Assembly (NCBI GenBank): GCA_017477425.1
Contig: JAFUVT010000004.1
Span: forward strand, 1 to 64,000
Direction: 5' to 3'
Length of the DNA: 64,000 bases
DNA from: Bacteroidales bacterium
Lineage (GTDB): Bacteria; Bacteroidota; Bacteroidia; Bacteroidales; F082
Below the pieces are notes generated by a model that was not told the DNA's origin, did not search any database, and saw only the letters and a program-made list of their open reading frames with translations. Made by a program: the position numbers and the translations under genes. Position 1 is the stretch's first letter. Every line of letters starts with the position of its first letter. Below are positions 43,792 to 52,448 of this stretch, piece after piece.

Positions 43792-46347
43792 ATGAGAAAA
43801 CACATCTTTACGCTGGCACTGCTTGCCCTAGGCCTATTAGGACAAGCTCGGCCTGTGACACAGGAAACCGCTCGAATGCTGGCCCAGTCCTTCGTGACCG
43901 CCAACTTCGAGATTACCCGTCAAAGCACCGACCTGACATTGGTGCAAACCGCTCATTCCGAAAGGGGAGAGGCTTGCTATTATATCTTCAATGTGGGCGA
44001 GACGGGCTTTGTCATAATGGCTGCCGACGACAACTATCGCCCCATCATCGGCTATTCTGATGAAGGCATCTTCGATGTCAACGATATGGCTCCTGCACTA
44101 GTCGATTATCTTGAGAATATCCGTCAGTGTGTGGCAGCCGCCGCCACTACGAATGGCGCTACCTTTGACGTCGCTAATGATTGGGCAATGCTCGAAAACA
44201 ATGGACGCCTGGTGTCGCGCCATGGCGGCCGCGACGACGATTATCTCGTTGAGACCAAATGGAACCAGAACTATCCATACAACTACTTCTGTCCAGAAGG
44301 CGAAGGCGGTCCGGGGGGGCACTGCTACGCTGGCTGTGTAGCCACCGCCGCGGCTCAGTTGATGCGATATTGGTGCCATCCGCTGCAAGGCCAAGGCAGT
44401 CATACCTACTATCCCGAAGATCATCCAGAGTACGGTCCCTTGACAGCCAATTTCGGGGAAACCATCTACGACTGGGATAACATGCCTCTGCAAATCAGCG
44501 CGTCCTCACCCCAAGTAGAAATCGATGCCGTTGCCACCTTGATTTATCACGCCGGTGTTTGCGTCGACATGAACTATCGCCCCTCAAGTAGCGGTGCTGT
44601 CACGGGAAGGCTCTGCGAGACCATGCCCCAATATTTCTTTTATACCAATGCCATGGAAAACCTGTATCGTGAAGATTACTCCCATGATGCCTATATGCGT
44701 CTGGTGATGGATGCTATCGACATGAATTGGCCTATGGTGCACCGCGGTGGCGGTCACGCCTACGTGCTCGACGGATACAACGACAACGATATGGTGCACT
44801 TCAACTGGGGTTGGAGCGGTAGCAGCGACGGCTGGTTCAACATCGATGAGCACGGCTATACCGAAGGAGAGAGCGTGATTTACAATTATGTTCCAGCAGC
44901 CATTTATGCTACCACCTCAGCTGCACCAACCGACCTAAATGTCACCATCGTCGAAGACGACACGTTTTCGGCCAACATCACCTGGAAGAATCCAACGCTC
45001 AATCTGGGCAATGGCGCTCTCTCCAGCATCGACCAAATCGTGGTAGCCCGCAACGGACAGACTATCTATACCGAAGACAACGTGGTTCCTGGAGCTGAGA
45101 TGAGTTTCACCGACGACAACATCCCGTTCTACGACATCTACAAATACGCCGTTTATGCCGTTATCGACGGACAGCGTGGCAAATCGGTCGTCAGCGATGG
45201 CATGTACATTGGTCCTACCTGCGATTGGAGAATCATCATGCAGAGTTCCGCCTTCCAAGGCTGGAACGGAGGCTATGTGTCGCTCTATGCCACTTCGGGC
45301 CGTGAAATTAGTCGCTATTCCATCTCCAATTCTACGCCTTCCACAGTCAACATCCCTGTTCCGGTTGGCCGCATCACCTTTGGCTGGACACAACCTCAAA
45401 CCAATGTCACCAACCTCTCGATGACCATCAAGGATGCCGATGGTAGCACCGTTTACACGTATTCGGGGAGTGCCTTTAATCTTCCATCAGGGACCATTTT
45501 TGCCGACAACAATGGATGTGGCAATGCACCATTGGCAACCGCTCCTTATGGTCTGCAGGCCGATGCCGACGAGAGTCACGCCGTATTGACGTGGAGCTAT
45601 GACGGCGATACCCCAGAATACGGTTTCCTCGTCTACCGTGACGACCTGCTCTACGGCTCTGCTTCGGAAAGGACCTTCGTTGACAACCATGTCACCGCAG
45701 GACATTGTTATACTGTCGCAGCCTTGGGTGTAGGTGGCGAGTCGGAGCTCTCCAACGAGACTTGTGCCTCCGCTGGTGATTGTTTGGGTGCCACCAATCT
45801 CGATTATGAATATACGGGCAACTACTACCGCATCAAGCTGAAATGGGACAAGCCTGTTCCCTCGGATGGCCTTTCTGGCTATTTTCTCTACCGCAAACAA
45901 GGGGAGGAGGGAGACTACGAGAGAGTTAAGCTGTTGAATTCAGCAGCCACTAGCTATACCGACAACACGGCCAACCAGCAAGGCGACTACTATTACAGGC
46001 TCTATGCCTATTATTCAGACACCGACTGCACCTCGGCACCGGCTTCAATCAAGGACAACCCAAATCAGTTCTATCTCAAGGTTTATTATTCGCCCACCGA
46101 TGTGGAGGAGAATGAAAACTGGGCCATGAAGGTCTACCCGAATCCTGCCGATATGTCGATACAGATTGAGGCGGAAGGGATGATTAAAGTGACCATATTC
46201 AATATGTTGGGTCAAGTGGTCCTTGAAACGGAATGCGATACCGACACCCTTATGGTTGACGTGGCTGACTGGAGCAATGGCCTTTATGTGGTGACCATCA
46301 ACACTATGACAGGCTCGGTTTCACGTCGTTTGTCCATCGTTCATTAA
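43792..46347 (+). CDS. C10 (streptopain-type) cysteine peptidase with T9SS sorting domain, copy 2
   Basis: Secreted peptidase of 851 residues with signal peptide MRKHIFTLALLALGLLGQA. The catalytic pair is C182 in YAGCVATAAAQLM and H322 in GGGHAYVLDGY, followed by FNWGWSGSSDGW. After the catalytic domain come adhesin-like domains with fibronectin III-type units (YEYTGNYYRIKLKWDKP, TSYTDNTANQQGDYYYRLYA) and a sorting domain (MKVYPNPADMSIQIEAEG to RRLSIVH). I start at 43792 because the signal peptide begins there; a longer frame extends back across the terminator into copy 1. It is closer to copy 3 than to copy 1. Confidence 0.94.
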   Translation: MRKHIFTLALLALGLLGQARPVTQETARMLAQSFVTANFEITRQSTDLTLVQTAHSERGEACYYIFNVGETGFVIMAADDNYRPIIGYSDEGIFDVNDMAPALVDYLENIRQCVAAAATTNGATFDVANDWAMLENNGRLVSRHGGRDDDYLVETKWNQNYPYNYFCPEGEGGPGGHCYAGCVATAAAQLMRYWCHPLQGQGSHTYYPEDHPEYGPLTANFGETIYDWDNMPLQISASSPQVEIDAVATLIYHAGVCVDMNYRPSSSGAVTGRLCETMPQYFFYTNAMENLYREDYSHDAYMRLVMDAIDMNWPMVHRGGGHAYVLDGYNDNDMVHFNWGWSGSSDGWFNIDEHGYTEGESVIYNYVPAAIYATTSAAPTDLNVTIVEDDTFSANITWKNPTLNLGNGALSSIDQIVVARNGQTIYTEDNVVPGAEMSFTDDNIPFYDIYKYAVYAVIDGQRGKSVVSDGMYIGPTCDWRIIMQSSAFQGWNGGYVSLYATSGREISRYSISNSTPSTVNIPVPVGRITFGWTQPQTNVTNLSMTIKDADGSTVYTYSGSAFNLPSGTIFADNNGCGNAPLATAPYGLQADADESHAVLTWSYDGDTPEYGFLVYRDDLLYGSASERTFVDNHVTAGHCYTVAALGVGGESELSNETCASAGDCLGATNLDYEYTGNYYRIKLKWDKPVPSDGLSGYFLYRKQGEEGDYERVKLLNSAATSYTDNTANQQGDYYYRLYAYYSDTDCTSAPASIKDNPNQFYLKVYYSPTDVEENENWAMKVYPNPADMSIQIEAEGMIKVTIFNMLGQVVLETECDTDTLMVDVADWSNGLYVVTINTMTGSVSRRLSIVH

Positions 46348-46423
46348 GGCTCAAAAGGCCAAACTGGATGGATTTTTTATCCTTGGAAATGAAAAAAGAA
46401 TGACACATATTGGAGATTTTGTG

Positions 46424-46431
46424 TATATTTG
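46424..46431 (+). promoter_or_regulatory. Promoter -7 box of C10 peptidase copy 3
   Basis: TATATTTG, 50 nt upstream of the ATG at 46482. The -33 element is not clear. Confidence 0.5.
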
Positions 46432-46481
46432 CCGCCTTAAAATGAATCTGAAAGTATCATAAACAACAAAATTCAACTACA

Positions 46482-49046
46482 ATGAAAAAGTATTTCATGT
46501 GTTTACTCGCTTTGGCTCTTGGTATCGGGGCAATGCAAGCCCACCCGGTCAGCGTGAGCCAAGCCAAGTACGTTGGACAACAATTTGTCCAAGCCAATTT
46601 CGAGCAGTCGCGCCAAGGTGACGACCTTACCTTGGTCTACACGGGCACTTCCACCCGCGGCGAAGCCTGCTTCTATGTTTTCAACGTCGGCAACAATGGT
46701 TTTGTCATGATTTCGGCTGACGACGTCTATCGTCCCATCGTCGGCTATTCCGACGAAGGTGGCTTCGATGCCCAAAACATCAACCCCGAGCTGGATTACA
46801 TGCTCGACAAACTGATCTCGGGTCGCAGCGGCCGTAAGCTCGGTCAAGCCTCTCCGATGGTTGCCGCAGAATGGGAAATGGTGGCTAAGAACGGCCAACA
46901 GCTGTCGCTTAACGGCGGTCGTGGTGTGCCATACCTTTGCCAAACCAAGTGGAACCAGGACTATCCTTACAACTATTATTGCCCTGTGGCTCAGGGCGGT
47001 CCTGGCGGCCACATGTATGCTGGTTGCGTGGCCACGGCTATGAGCCAAGTGATGAAGTATTGGAACCATCCTCTCCAAGGTCAAGGCAGCCATGGATACA
47101 ACTGGGGCGGTTACTGGAACGCCAATTTTGGTGAAACCACCTACGACTGGGACAACATGCCCAACACTATCAATTCGAGCTCGCCCCAAGAGCAGATTGA
47201 CGCCGTTGCAACATTGATGTATCATTGCGGTGTGTCGGTGAATATGATGTGGGCTATCGACGGTAGCGGCGCCTATTCCTTCGATGTGCCTGGAGCTATC
47301 GCACAGTATTTCCGTTATACCAGCCAAGCCCAGTACCAAAATAGGGATAATTTCAGTTACGACAACTGGGCCAACAAGTTGAAAGAATCTTTCGACATGG
47401 GCTGGCCGCTCTATTATTCAGGCCAAAGCTCAGATGGTGGTCACGCTTTCGTTTGCGACGGCTACACCGATGCCAACCTCTTCCACTACAATTGGGGCTG
47501 GAGCGGCAGCGGCGACGGCTGGTTCGATTTCGATAATATCGACTACAACTCCTCCGACGGCGCTATTTTCAACTATGTGCCTGCCGAGGTTTACAACAAC
47601 ACTGCTCAGGCTCCGACTAACTTCACGGTTACGCCGGCCGCCAATAATGAGTTGTCTGCCACTATGACATGGACCAATCCTTCCAAGACTTTGAACAATA
47701 GCAACCTCACGTCGATTGACCAGATTGTGGTGACCCGCAACGGTGAAATCATTTACACCGAGGACAATGTCACCCCTGGTGGCACAATGACCGTCACCGA
47801 CAACAGCGTCCCGCGTTTCGATGCCTTCGACTATATGGTTTACGCCATCGTTGACAATGCCCATGGTAAAGTGGCCCAACAGCGTGCTGTTGCATTCGGC
47901 CCGACCTGCGAATGGAAAGTACAAATCACCCAAGCCGCTATGAACGGCTTCCGTGGTGGCGTTATCCGTGTATACAATGCCGCTGGCACTGAGTGCGCCC
48001 AAGTCACGACCACCAACTCGAGTGTCCAAGTCATTCCCGTCGATATGCCTCTTGGTCATATTTCCCTCGGTTGGTCGGCTCCTACCTTTGGCGATGCCTT
48101 CGACATGGCCTTCACCATCAAGGATTCGCAGAATACGACGGTCTATACCTATAGCGGCAGCTCGGCTAACTTGACTGAAGGCATCTTCTATGAGGCCAAC
48201 AACAGTTGTGGCAATGCTGTAGGCGATGCCGTTCCTACTAATGTGGTGGCTGTTGTCGACGAAGACAACATCAACGACATCCACGTCTCATGGGATCCTG
48301 TCCGCGAGGACGGCTACGGCTACACGGTGTATCGCGATGGCTTGCTCTATCGCCTGATCGCCAATGGCACCTCATTCGACGACCTGAACACGCCCATCGG
48401 CGGTCACTGCTATGTGGTGGGTTACTTGTATGACGGCGGCGAAAACGGCCAATTCTCCAACGAGTCGTGTGCCACATCAGGTGCCTGCTATGCTCCGACC
48501 AACATCGACTTCGAGTACACGGGCAACAACTACAGAATCAAACTGAAATGGGATCGTCCTGAAGGCGAAGGCCTTTCGGGCTACTACCTGTTCAGAAAGT
48601 TTGGCGAAGATGGCGTATACACGAGAATCAAGCTGATTAGCGCCACTGCCACAAGCTACACCGACAACACTGCCAACCAAAACGGCGACTATTACTACAA
48701 GCTCTATGCTTACTATTCGGATTTGGACTGCACCTCGGCTCCGGCCTACTGGATCAACGACCACAACCGTTTCTATCTGCACGCTCCCTATTCGACCGAC
48801 GGTATCAACGAGCTGGAAGAGAACAGCATCTCGGTGTTCCCCAACCCGACCAACAACCGCTTCACGGTGGAAGGCGTCGGCCTCAACCACATCACGGTCT
48901 TCAACACCATGGGTCAACGTGTCTACGACACGGACTGCTCTGGTGAGTCGGTCGACATCAACCTGAACGTCGAGTCTGGTGTCTACATGGTGCGCGTCAT
49001 CACCGCCAACGGCGAAATCACGAAGCGTATCACTGTGATTAAGTAA
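46482..49046 (+). CDS. C10 (streptopain-type) cysteine peptidase with T9SS sorting domain, copy 3
   Basis: Secreted peptidase of 854 residues with signal peptide MKKYFMCLLALALGIGAMQA. The catalytic pair is C182 in YAGCVATAMSQVM and H321 in DGGHAFVCDGY, with YNWGWSGSGDGW after it. The cysteine falls at residue 182 in all three copies, so the propeptides have kept their length. The adhesin-like and fibronectin III-type units match those of copy 2 (FEYTGNNYRIKLKWD, TSYTDNTANQNGDYYYKLYA). The sorting domain is ISVFPNPTNNRFTVEGVG to KRITVIK. Confidence 0.94.
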   Translation: MKKYFMCLLALALGIGAMQAHPVSVSQAKYVGQQFVQANFEQSRQGDDLTLVYTGTSTRGEACFYVFNVGNNGFVMISADDVYRPIVGYSDEGGFDAQNINPELDYMLDKLISGRSGRKLGQASPMVAAEWEMVAKNGQQLSLNGGRGVPYLCQTKWNQDYPYNYYCPVAQGGPGGHMYAGCVATAMSQVMKYWNHPLQGQGSHGYNWGGYWNANFGETTYDWDNMPNTINSSSPQEQIDAVATLMYHCGVSVNMMWAIDGSGAYSFDVPGAIAQYFRYTSQAQYQNRDNFSYDNWANKLKESFDMGWPLYYSGQSSDGGHAFVCDGYTDANLFHYNWGWSGSGDGWFDFDNIDYNSSDGAIFNYVPAEVYNNTAQAPTNFTVTPAANNELSATMTWTNPSKTLNNSNLTSIDQIVVTRNGEIIYTEDNVTPGGTMTVTDNSVPRFDAFDYMVYAIVDNAHGKVAQQRAVAFGPTCEWKVQITQAAMNGFRGGVIRVYNAAGTECAQVTTTNSSVQVIPVDMPLGHISLGWSAPTFGDAFDMAFTIKDSQNTTVYTYSGSSANLTEGIFYEANNSCGNAVGDAVPTNVVAVVDEDNINDIHVSWDPVREDGYGYTVYRDGLLYRLIANGTSFDDLNTPIGGHCYVVGYLYDGGENGQFSNESCATSGACYAPTNIDFEYTGNNYRIKLKWDRPEGEGLSGYYLFRKFGEDGVYTRIKLISATATSYTDNTANQNGDYYYKLYAYYSDLDCTSAPAYWINDHNRFYLHAPYSTDGINELEENSISVFPNPTNNRFTVEGVGLNHITVFNTMGQRVYDTDCSGESVDINLNVESGVYMVRVITANGEITKRITVIK

Positions 49047-49078
49047 GATTTGTTTTCATATAATGGTTTTAAATGGAG

Positions 49079-49111
49079 ACGGTTGCCTCATGCGAGGCAA
49101 CCGTTTTTTTT
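49079..49111 (+). terminator. Terminator of C10 peptidase copy 3
   Basis: A perfect 11-bp stem, ACGGTTGCCTC with GAGGCAACCGT, has a 4-nt loop and is followed by seven T. Confidence 0.95.
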
Positions 49112-49113
49112 CG

Positions 49114-49121
49114 TACTTTTG
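49114..49121 (+). promoter_or_regulatory. Promoter -7 box of the M15 peptidase gene
   Basis: TACTTTTG directly after the preceding terminator. Only 7 nt separate it from the ATG at 49129, so the mRNA must have almost no leader. Confidence 0.55.
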
Positions 49122-49128
49122 CGCCCCG

Positions 49129-49821
49129 ATGAAACGCATTTGGACGATAGCATTCCTTTGTCTCTTGGCAGTGTCGGCATGGGCACAACGCTACCATGCC
49201 GGTGATGCCGTCCCCGAGGCCTATCTTAAGGTATTTGGCTATGACCGTTTCTTTAGGGTATCGCCGATTTCCGATGACATGCAGAAAGCGTTGTCGGCCT
49301 GTTCCTACAAAGGCATTGGCGGCGTCAAATGGGAAGACCTTCGCTATCTTCAGGTGCTCCACCGCGACTTGGATGGAAACACTATGGTGGGAGAGCTGGT
49401 GTGCAGCAAAAAGATCTCCGATGACTTGATGGAGATTTTCAAGGCCTTGTACCAAGCTGGCTATCCCATCGAGAAGATGCGACTAATAGAGCTCTATGAC
49501 GGTGACGACGAGGCCTCAATGCGCGACAACAACACGTCATGTTTCAATCAACGCGAAATTACGGCGGGTGGGAAATGCTCAAGGCATAGCTTCGGGATGG
49601 CCATCGACATCAACCCAAGATACAATCCATATTATAAGTTGAAAGCATCAGGCAATGCCATTGTCCGCCCAGAAGGTAGCATTGACTACCTCGACCGTTT
49701 TAGGTCGTTTTCCTACAAGATCGAGAAAGGCGACTTGTGCTATCGTCTCTTTAAGCAACACGGCTTCCGATGGGGTGGCGAGTGGCTAAGAGGTAAGGAC
49801 TATCAGCACTTTGAGAAGTAG
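49129..49821 (+). CDS. M15 family peptidase (D-Ala-D-Ala carboxypeptidase/endopeptidase-like), exported
   Basis: Protein of 230 residues with signal peptide MKRIWTIAFLCLLAVSAWAQ. The zinc-binding pattern of the M15C group is present: SRHSFGMAIDINPRYNP (His and Asp ligands) and the C-terminal GKDYQHFEK (third His). Proteins of this type trim peptidoglycan peptides or cross-bridges in the periplasm. The frame could be read from 49063, but that part lies within the terminator and promoter. Confidence 0.87.
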   Translation: MKRIWTIAFLCLLAVSAWAQRYHAGDAVPEAYLKVFGYDRFFRVSPISDDMQKALSACSYKGIGGVKWEDLRYLQVLHRDLDGNTMVGELVCSKKISDDLMEIFKALYQAGYPIEKMRLIELYDGDDEASMRDNNTSCFNQREITAGGKCSRHSFGMAIDINPRYNPYYKLKASGNAIVRPEGSIDYLDRFRSFSYKIEKGDLCYRLFKQHGFRWGGEWLRGKDYQHFEK

Positions 49822-49833
49822 TTACCAGTTGTA

Positions 49834-50331
49834 TTATTCGGATTTTCTTTCCCACACCTCGAAACGATAGGAATAATCCACTTGCGGGTCGTCGTCGACG
49901 ACTTCAAGGTCGGCCAGTTCCCATTCGTCGAAGTTGATGAACGGGAAGTAGGTGTCGGCTTCAAATTCCTTGTCGATGCGAGTCAAGTAGAGGCGGTCGG
50001 CCTTGGGCAGGAATTGCTCATAGATGCTGCCTCCACCCATGATAAAGACCTCGTCTTCGTTTTGCGCCATCTCGATGGCCTGTGGGATGGAAGTGGCCAG
50101 TTCGTAGCCTTCGGGAGCTTCGTCCAGACGGTCGGAGATGATGATGTTGCGGCGGTTGGGCAGAGCTTTCTGACCAGGCAATGAGAGCCAGGTGTTGTGG
50201 CCCATGATGACACAATGTCCACTCGTGACCTTCTTGAAATGCTTCAGGTCGTTGCTGTTGTGCCAAATGAGCTGGTTGTTGATGCCAATGGCGCGGTTGG
50301 CGGCCATGGCGACGATGATGGATATTGTCAT
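49834..50331 (-). CDS. folA: Dihydrofolate reductase
   Basis: Reduces dihydrofolate to tetrahydrofolate with NADPH. The protein is 165 residues. It starts [20 protein letters not shown], with the Met20-type loop, and has the NADPH motifs [21 protein letters not shown] and [14 protein letters not shown]. Its ATG overlaps the thyA stop codon by 4 nt, the usual thyA-folA pairing: ThyA makes the dihydrofolate that FolA recycles. Confidence 0.96.
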   Translation of the reverse strand: MTISIIVAMAANRAIGINNQLIWHNSNDLKHFKKVTSGHCVIMGHNTWLSLPGQKALPNRRNIIISDRLDEAPEGYELATSIPQAIEMAQNEDEVFIMGGGSIYEQFLPKADRLYLTRIDKEFEADTYFPFINFDEWELADLEVVDDDPQVDYSYRFEVWERKSE

Positions 50332-51155
50332 ATGGATACTTCTCCTTTAATTGGTGGATATGGATCGTAGTTCTCTAATGTGAAGTCATCAAATTTGAAG
50401 CCAAAGATGTCTTTGACTTCGGGATTCAGCCTCATGGCGGGCAGTGGGCGAGGCGTGCGCGTCAGTTGCAGCTTCACCTGCTCGATGAGGTTGTTGTAGA
50501 TGTGCACATCGCCGAAGGTGTGGACAAACTCGCCAGGCTGCAGGTTGCACACCTGCGCCATCATCATCGTGAGGAGGGCGTAGGAGGCGATGTTGAACGG
50601 CACGCCGAGAAACACATCAGCACTGCGTTGGTAGAGCTGGCACGACAGTTTGCCATCGGCCACATAGAACTGGAAGAAGGCATGGCAGGGTGGGAGCGCC
50701 GCCTTGCCTGCCGCCACATTGGCTGCAAAGTTCTTCTCATGCTCGTCGGGCAGGACGCTGGGGTTCCATGCCGTCACGATGTGTCGGCGGCTGTTGGGAT
50801 TCTCCTTGATGCTCTTCACCACTTGGGCAATCTGGTCGATGCCTTCGTTGTTCCAATTGCGCCACTGGGCACCGTAAACGGGGCCAAGGTCACCGTTGTG
50901 GTCGGCCCATTCGTCCCAAATCGACACCTTGTGGTCGTGCAGGTATTGGATGTTAGTATCGCCCTTCAGTAGCCAAAGCAGCTCGTAGATGATGCTTTTC
51001 AGGTGCACCTTCTTCGTCGTGACCAACGGAAAGCCTTCCGAGAGGTCGAAGCGCATCTGGTAGCCGAACACGCTGATGGTGCCTGTGCCCGTGCGGTCGC
51101 CCTTCTGCACACCGTGGTCGAGGATATGTTGGAGTAGGTCGAGGTATTGCTTCAT
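50328..51155 (-). CDS. thyA: Thymidylate synthase
   Basis: Makes dTMP from dUMP and methylenetetrahydrofolate. The protein is 275 residues. Key parts are [20 protein letters not shown], the arginines in [12 protein letters not shown], the catalytic cysteine in [13 protein letters not shown], and [21 protein letters not shown] start at [15 protein letters not shown] (51155); the upstream extension overlaps the promoter (TATTTTTG on the - strand, 51176-51183). It is cotranscribed with folA. Confidence 0.97.
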   Translation of the reverse strand: MKQYLDLLQHILDHGVQKGDRTGTGTISVFGYQMRFDLSEGFPLVTTKKVHLKSIIYELLWLLKGDTNIQYLHDHKVSIWDEWADHNGDLGPVYGAQWRNWNNEGIDQIAQVVKSIKENPNSRRHIVTAWNPSVLPDEHEKNFAANVAAGKAALPPCHAFFQFYVADGKLSCQLYQRSADVFLGVPFNIASYALLTMMMAQVCNLQPGEFVHTFGDVHIYNNLIEQVKLQLTRTPRPLPAMRLNPEVKDIFGFKFDDFTLENYDPYPPIKGEVSI

Positions 51156-51175
51156 TGAAGTGTCGTTTAATGGTG

Positions 51176-51183
51176 CAAAAATA
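51176..51183 (-). promoter_or_regulatory. Promoter -7 box of thyA-folA
   Basis: TATTTTTG on the - strand, 21 nt upstream of the thyA start. It is divergent from the box at 51225. Confidence 0.55.
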
Positions 51184-51224
51184 AGGGATTTTTCGGAAAT
51201 TTTGCGCAATTTGAAAATAATGTG

Positions 51225-51232
51225 TAATTTTG
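51225..51232 (+). promoter_or_regulatory. Promoter -7 box of the DUF3791-DUF3990 operon
   Basis: TAATTTTG (TAnnTTTG). Its expected start point lies at about 51239, which favours the ATG at 51257 over the one at 51236. Confidence 0.5.
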
Positions 51233-51256
51233 CAGATGAATATAGTCAAACGAGCT

Positions 51257-51478
51257 ATGTCACAGAAAACGATTTGGAAGATACAATACATCAATTTATG
51301 CATCAATGAGTTTGCGCGAAAGCATAGGCTTACTCCTCAGATGGCATACAGTTATCTTTATGCCTTTCATGGACTTGCATTCCTTGATGAGTGTTATGAG
51401 GCCGAACATACGGATTCTCTAATGAATACGCTGGATGCACTCAAGACGATATGCGCACGCAACGGAGGGACTTTATGA
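51257..51478 (+). CDS. DUF3791 family small protein
   Basis: 73-residue protein (start MSQKTIWKIQYINLCINEFA). The pattern INEFARKHRLTPQMAYSYLY, then AFLDECYEAEHT and a final DALKTICARNGG, is that of DUF3791. Such proteins are typically encoded just before DUF3990 genes. Its stop codon overlaps the next ATG as ATGA. In such pairs it is the likely partner, perhaps the neutralising one, of the DUF3990 protein; that is inference. Confidence 0.75.
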   Translation: MSQKTIWKIQYINLCINEFARKHRLTPQMAYSYLYAFHGLAFLDECYEAEHTDSLMNTLDALKTICARNGGTL

Positions 51479-51939
51479 TATTGTATCATGGCTCAAATAT
51501 GGATTTTGAAACGATTGACCTTTCCAAATGCCTGCCGCATAAGGATTTCGGAAAAGGATTCTATTTGACTTCGATAAGAAAGGATGCATTGGGTCGAGCG
51601 AAAGACAAATGCAGAAAAGAGGGTGGAGGTGTTCCGACAGTGTTGTCTTTTTATTGGGATGAAAGCGTTACAGGGTTGAATATCAAGAGGTTTGAAAGAA
51701 TGGATGAGGAATGGACCAATTTCATCGTAAGCAATCGTAGTCGCCAAAGGAAACAGAAGCATAGCTATGATATAGTTATTGGGCCAGTCGCTGACGATGG
51801 TGTCATTCTTTCTATTCAACTTTTTGAGGCACAAGTAATTAATATGCAGACTTTAATGGACCGACTGAACTATGTGCGTCCTACCATTCAGTATTGTTTT
51901 TTGACACAAAAGGCTGTTGATACCTTGAAAAGAATATGA
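51475..51939 (+). CDS. DUF3990 family protein, ADP-ribosyltransferase-like
   Basis: 154-residue protein. The start MILYHGSNMDFETIDLSKCL with YHGS, then DFGKGFYLTSIRKDALGRAK, matches DUF3990. The H of YHGS and the Y of GFYLT resemble the H-Y pair of the ADP-ribosyltransferase fold. A later YDIVIGPVADDGV closes the pattern. It is coupled by 4-nt overlaps to the genes on both sides. A toxin or effector acting on a host or phage target is plausible but not shown by the sequence. Confidence 0.75.
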   Translation: MILYHGSNMDFETIDLSKCLPHKDFGKGFYLTSIRKDALGRAKDKCRKEGGGVPTVLSFYWDESVTGLNIKRFERMDEEWTNFIVSNRSRQRKQKHSYDIVIGPVADDGVILSIQLFEAQVINMQTLMDRLNYVRPTIQYCFLTQKAVDTLKRI

Positions 51940-52163
51940 AAAAGAAGGAGTTTGACTATATCGTTCAATTTATTACCGACAGTTTGGTCGGCTTTCTGAT
52001 GGAAGACTATCATTTGCCCATATTGGAGGCCTTTGATAAGGTGTATCAATCTGAGACTTTACGGAAATTGCAAGATAAATCGACGGGCTTGTACCTACGC
52101 AGTGCAGCCTATACATACGAATATTTAAAGAAGGAATTGAAATTAAATCGATTGTTATCGTAA
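51936..52163 (+). CDS. Small conserved-looking protein, third gene of the DUF3990 operon
   Basis: 75-residue protein starting MKKKEFDYIVQFITDSLVGF. It is helical and rich in Leu, Tyr and Lys (MEDYHLPILEAFDKVYQSET, GLYLRSAAYTYEYLKKEL). I do not recognise a named family. The start codon overlaps the DUF3990 stop codon (ATGA), so it is made in step with it and may be part of the same toxin-antitoxin-like module. Confidence 0.65.
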   Translation: MKKKEFDYIVQFITDSLVGFLMEDYHLPILEAFDKVYQSETLRKLQDKSTGLYLRSAAYTYEYLKKELKLNRLLS

Positions 52164-52204
52164 GAATAACAAACTAAACATATTATAAACCAAAGCATTA
52201 GCTA

Positions 52205-52387
52205 TTATTTCGCGTTTACCGAAAACCCTGCAAGATTTACGGAGATAAAACACAGAAATAATTAGTGAAGGCTATTCGCAAGAAAAGCCTTTTGCCCAAA
52301 TTTAATAAGCTATGCTCATGCCTACGGGTGTGAGTACTTATATGGGCAGAAGGTCTCCTTGCAGGGTTGCCTTGGTAAGCGCAATAA
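52205..52387 (+). ncRNA. Candidate structured RNA upstream of the adenine methylase gene
   Basis: This stretch has no gene but folds strongly on paper. Outer stem: TTATT (52205) with AATAA (52383), then GCGTTTACC (52212-52220) with GGTAAGCGC (52374-52382, one G-T). Next: AACCCTGCAAG (52224-52234) with its exact complement CTTGCAGGGTT (52358-52368). Inside are AAGGCT/AGCCTT (about 52268-52291) and TGCCCA/TGGGCA (about 52293-52348) enclosing ATAAG/CTTAT and GCTCA/TGAGT. I recognise no known RNA class. No reverse transcriptase lies next to it, so a retron is unlikely. It may be a leader controlling the methylase gene that starts at 52449, or a separate RNA. Confidence 0.5.
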
Positions 52388-52448
52388 GGAAAGCACCTTT
52401 TATTTATTGTGTTTGCGGATTGATAGCATTGCTACAAACTATCAATCT

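Noticed and set aside
52205..52387. Retron or reverse-transcriptase-linked RNA
   Set aside because: No reverse transcriptase gene lies on either side and the stems do not show the usual msr/msd arrangement that I can recognise.
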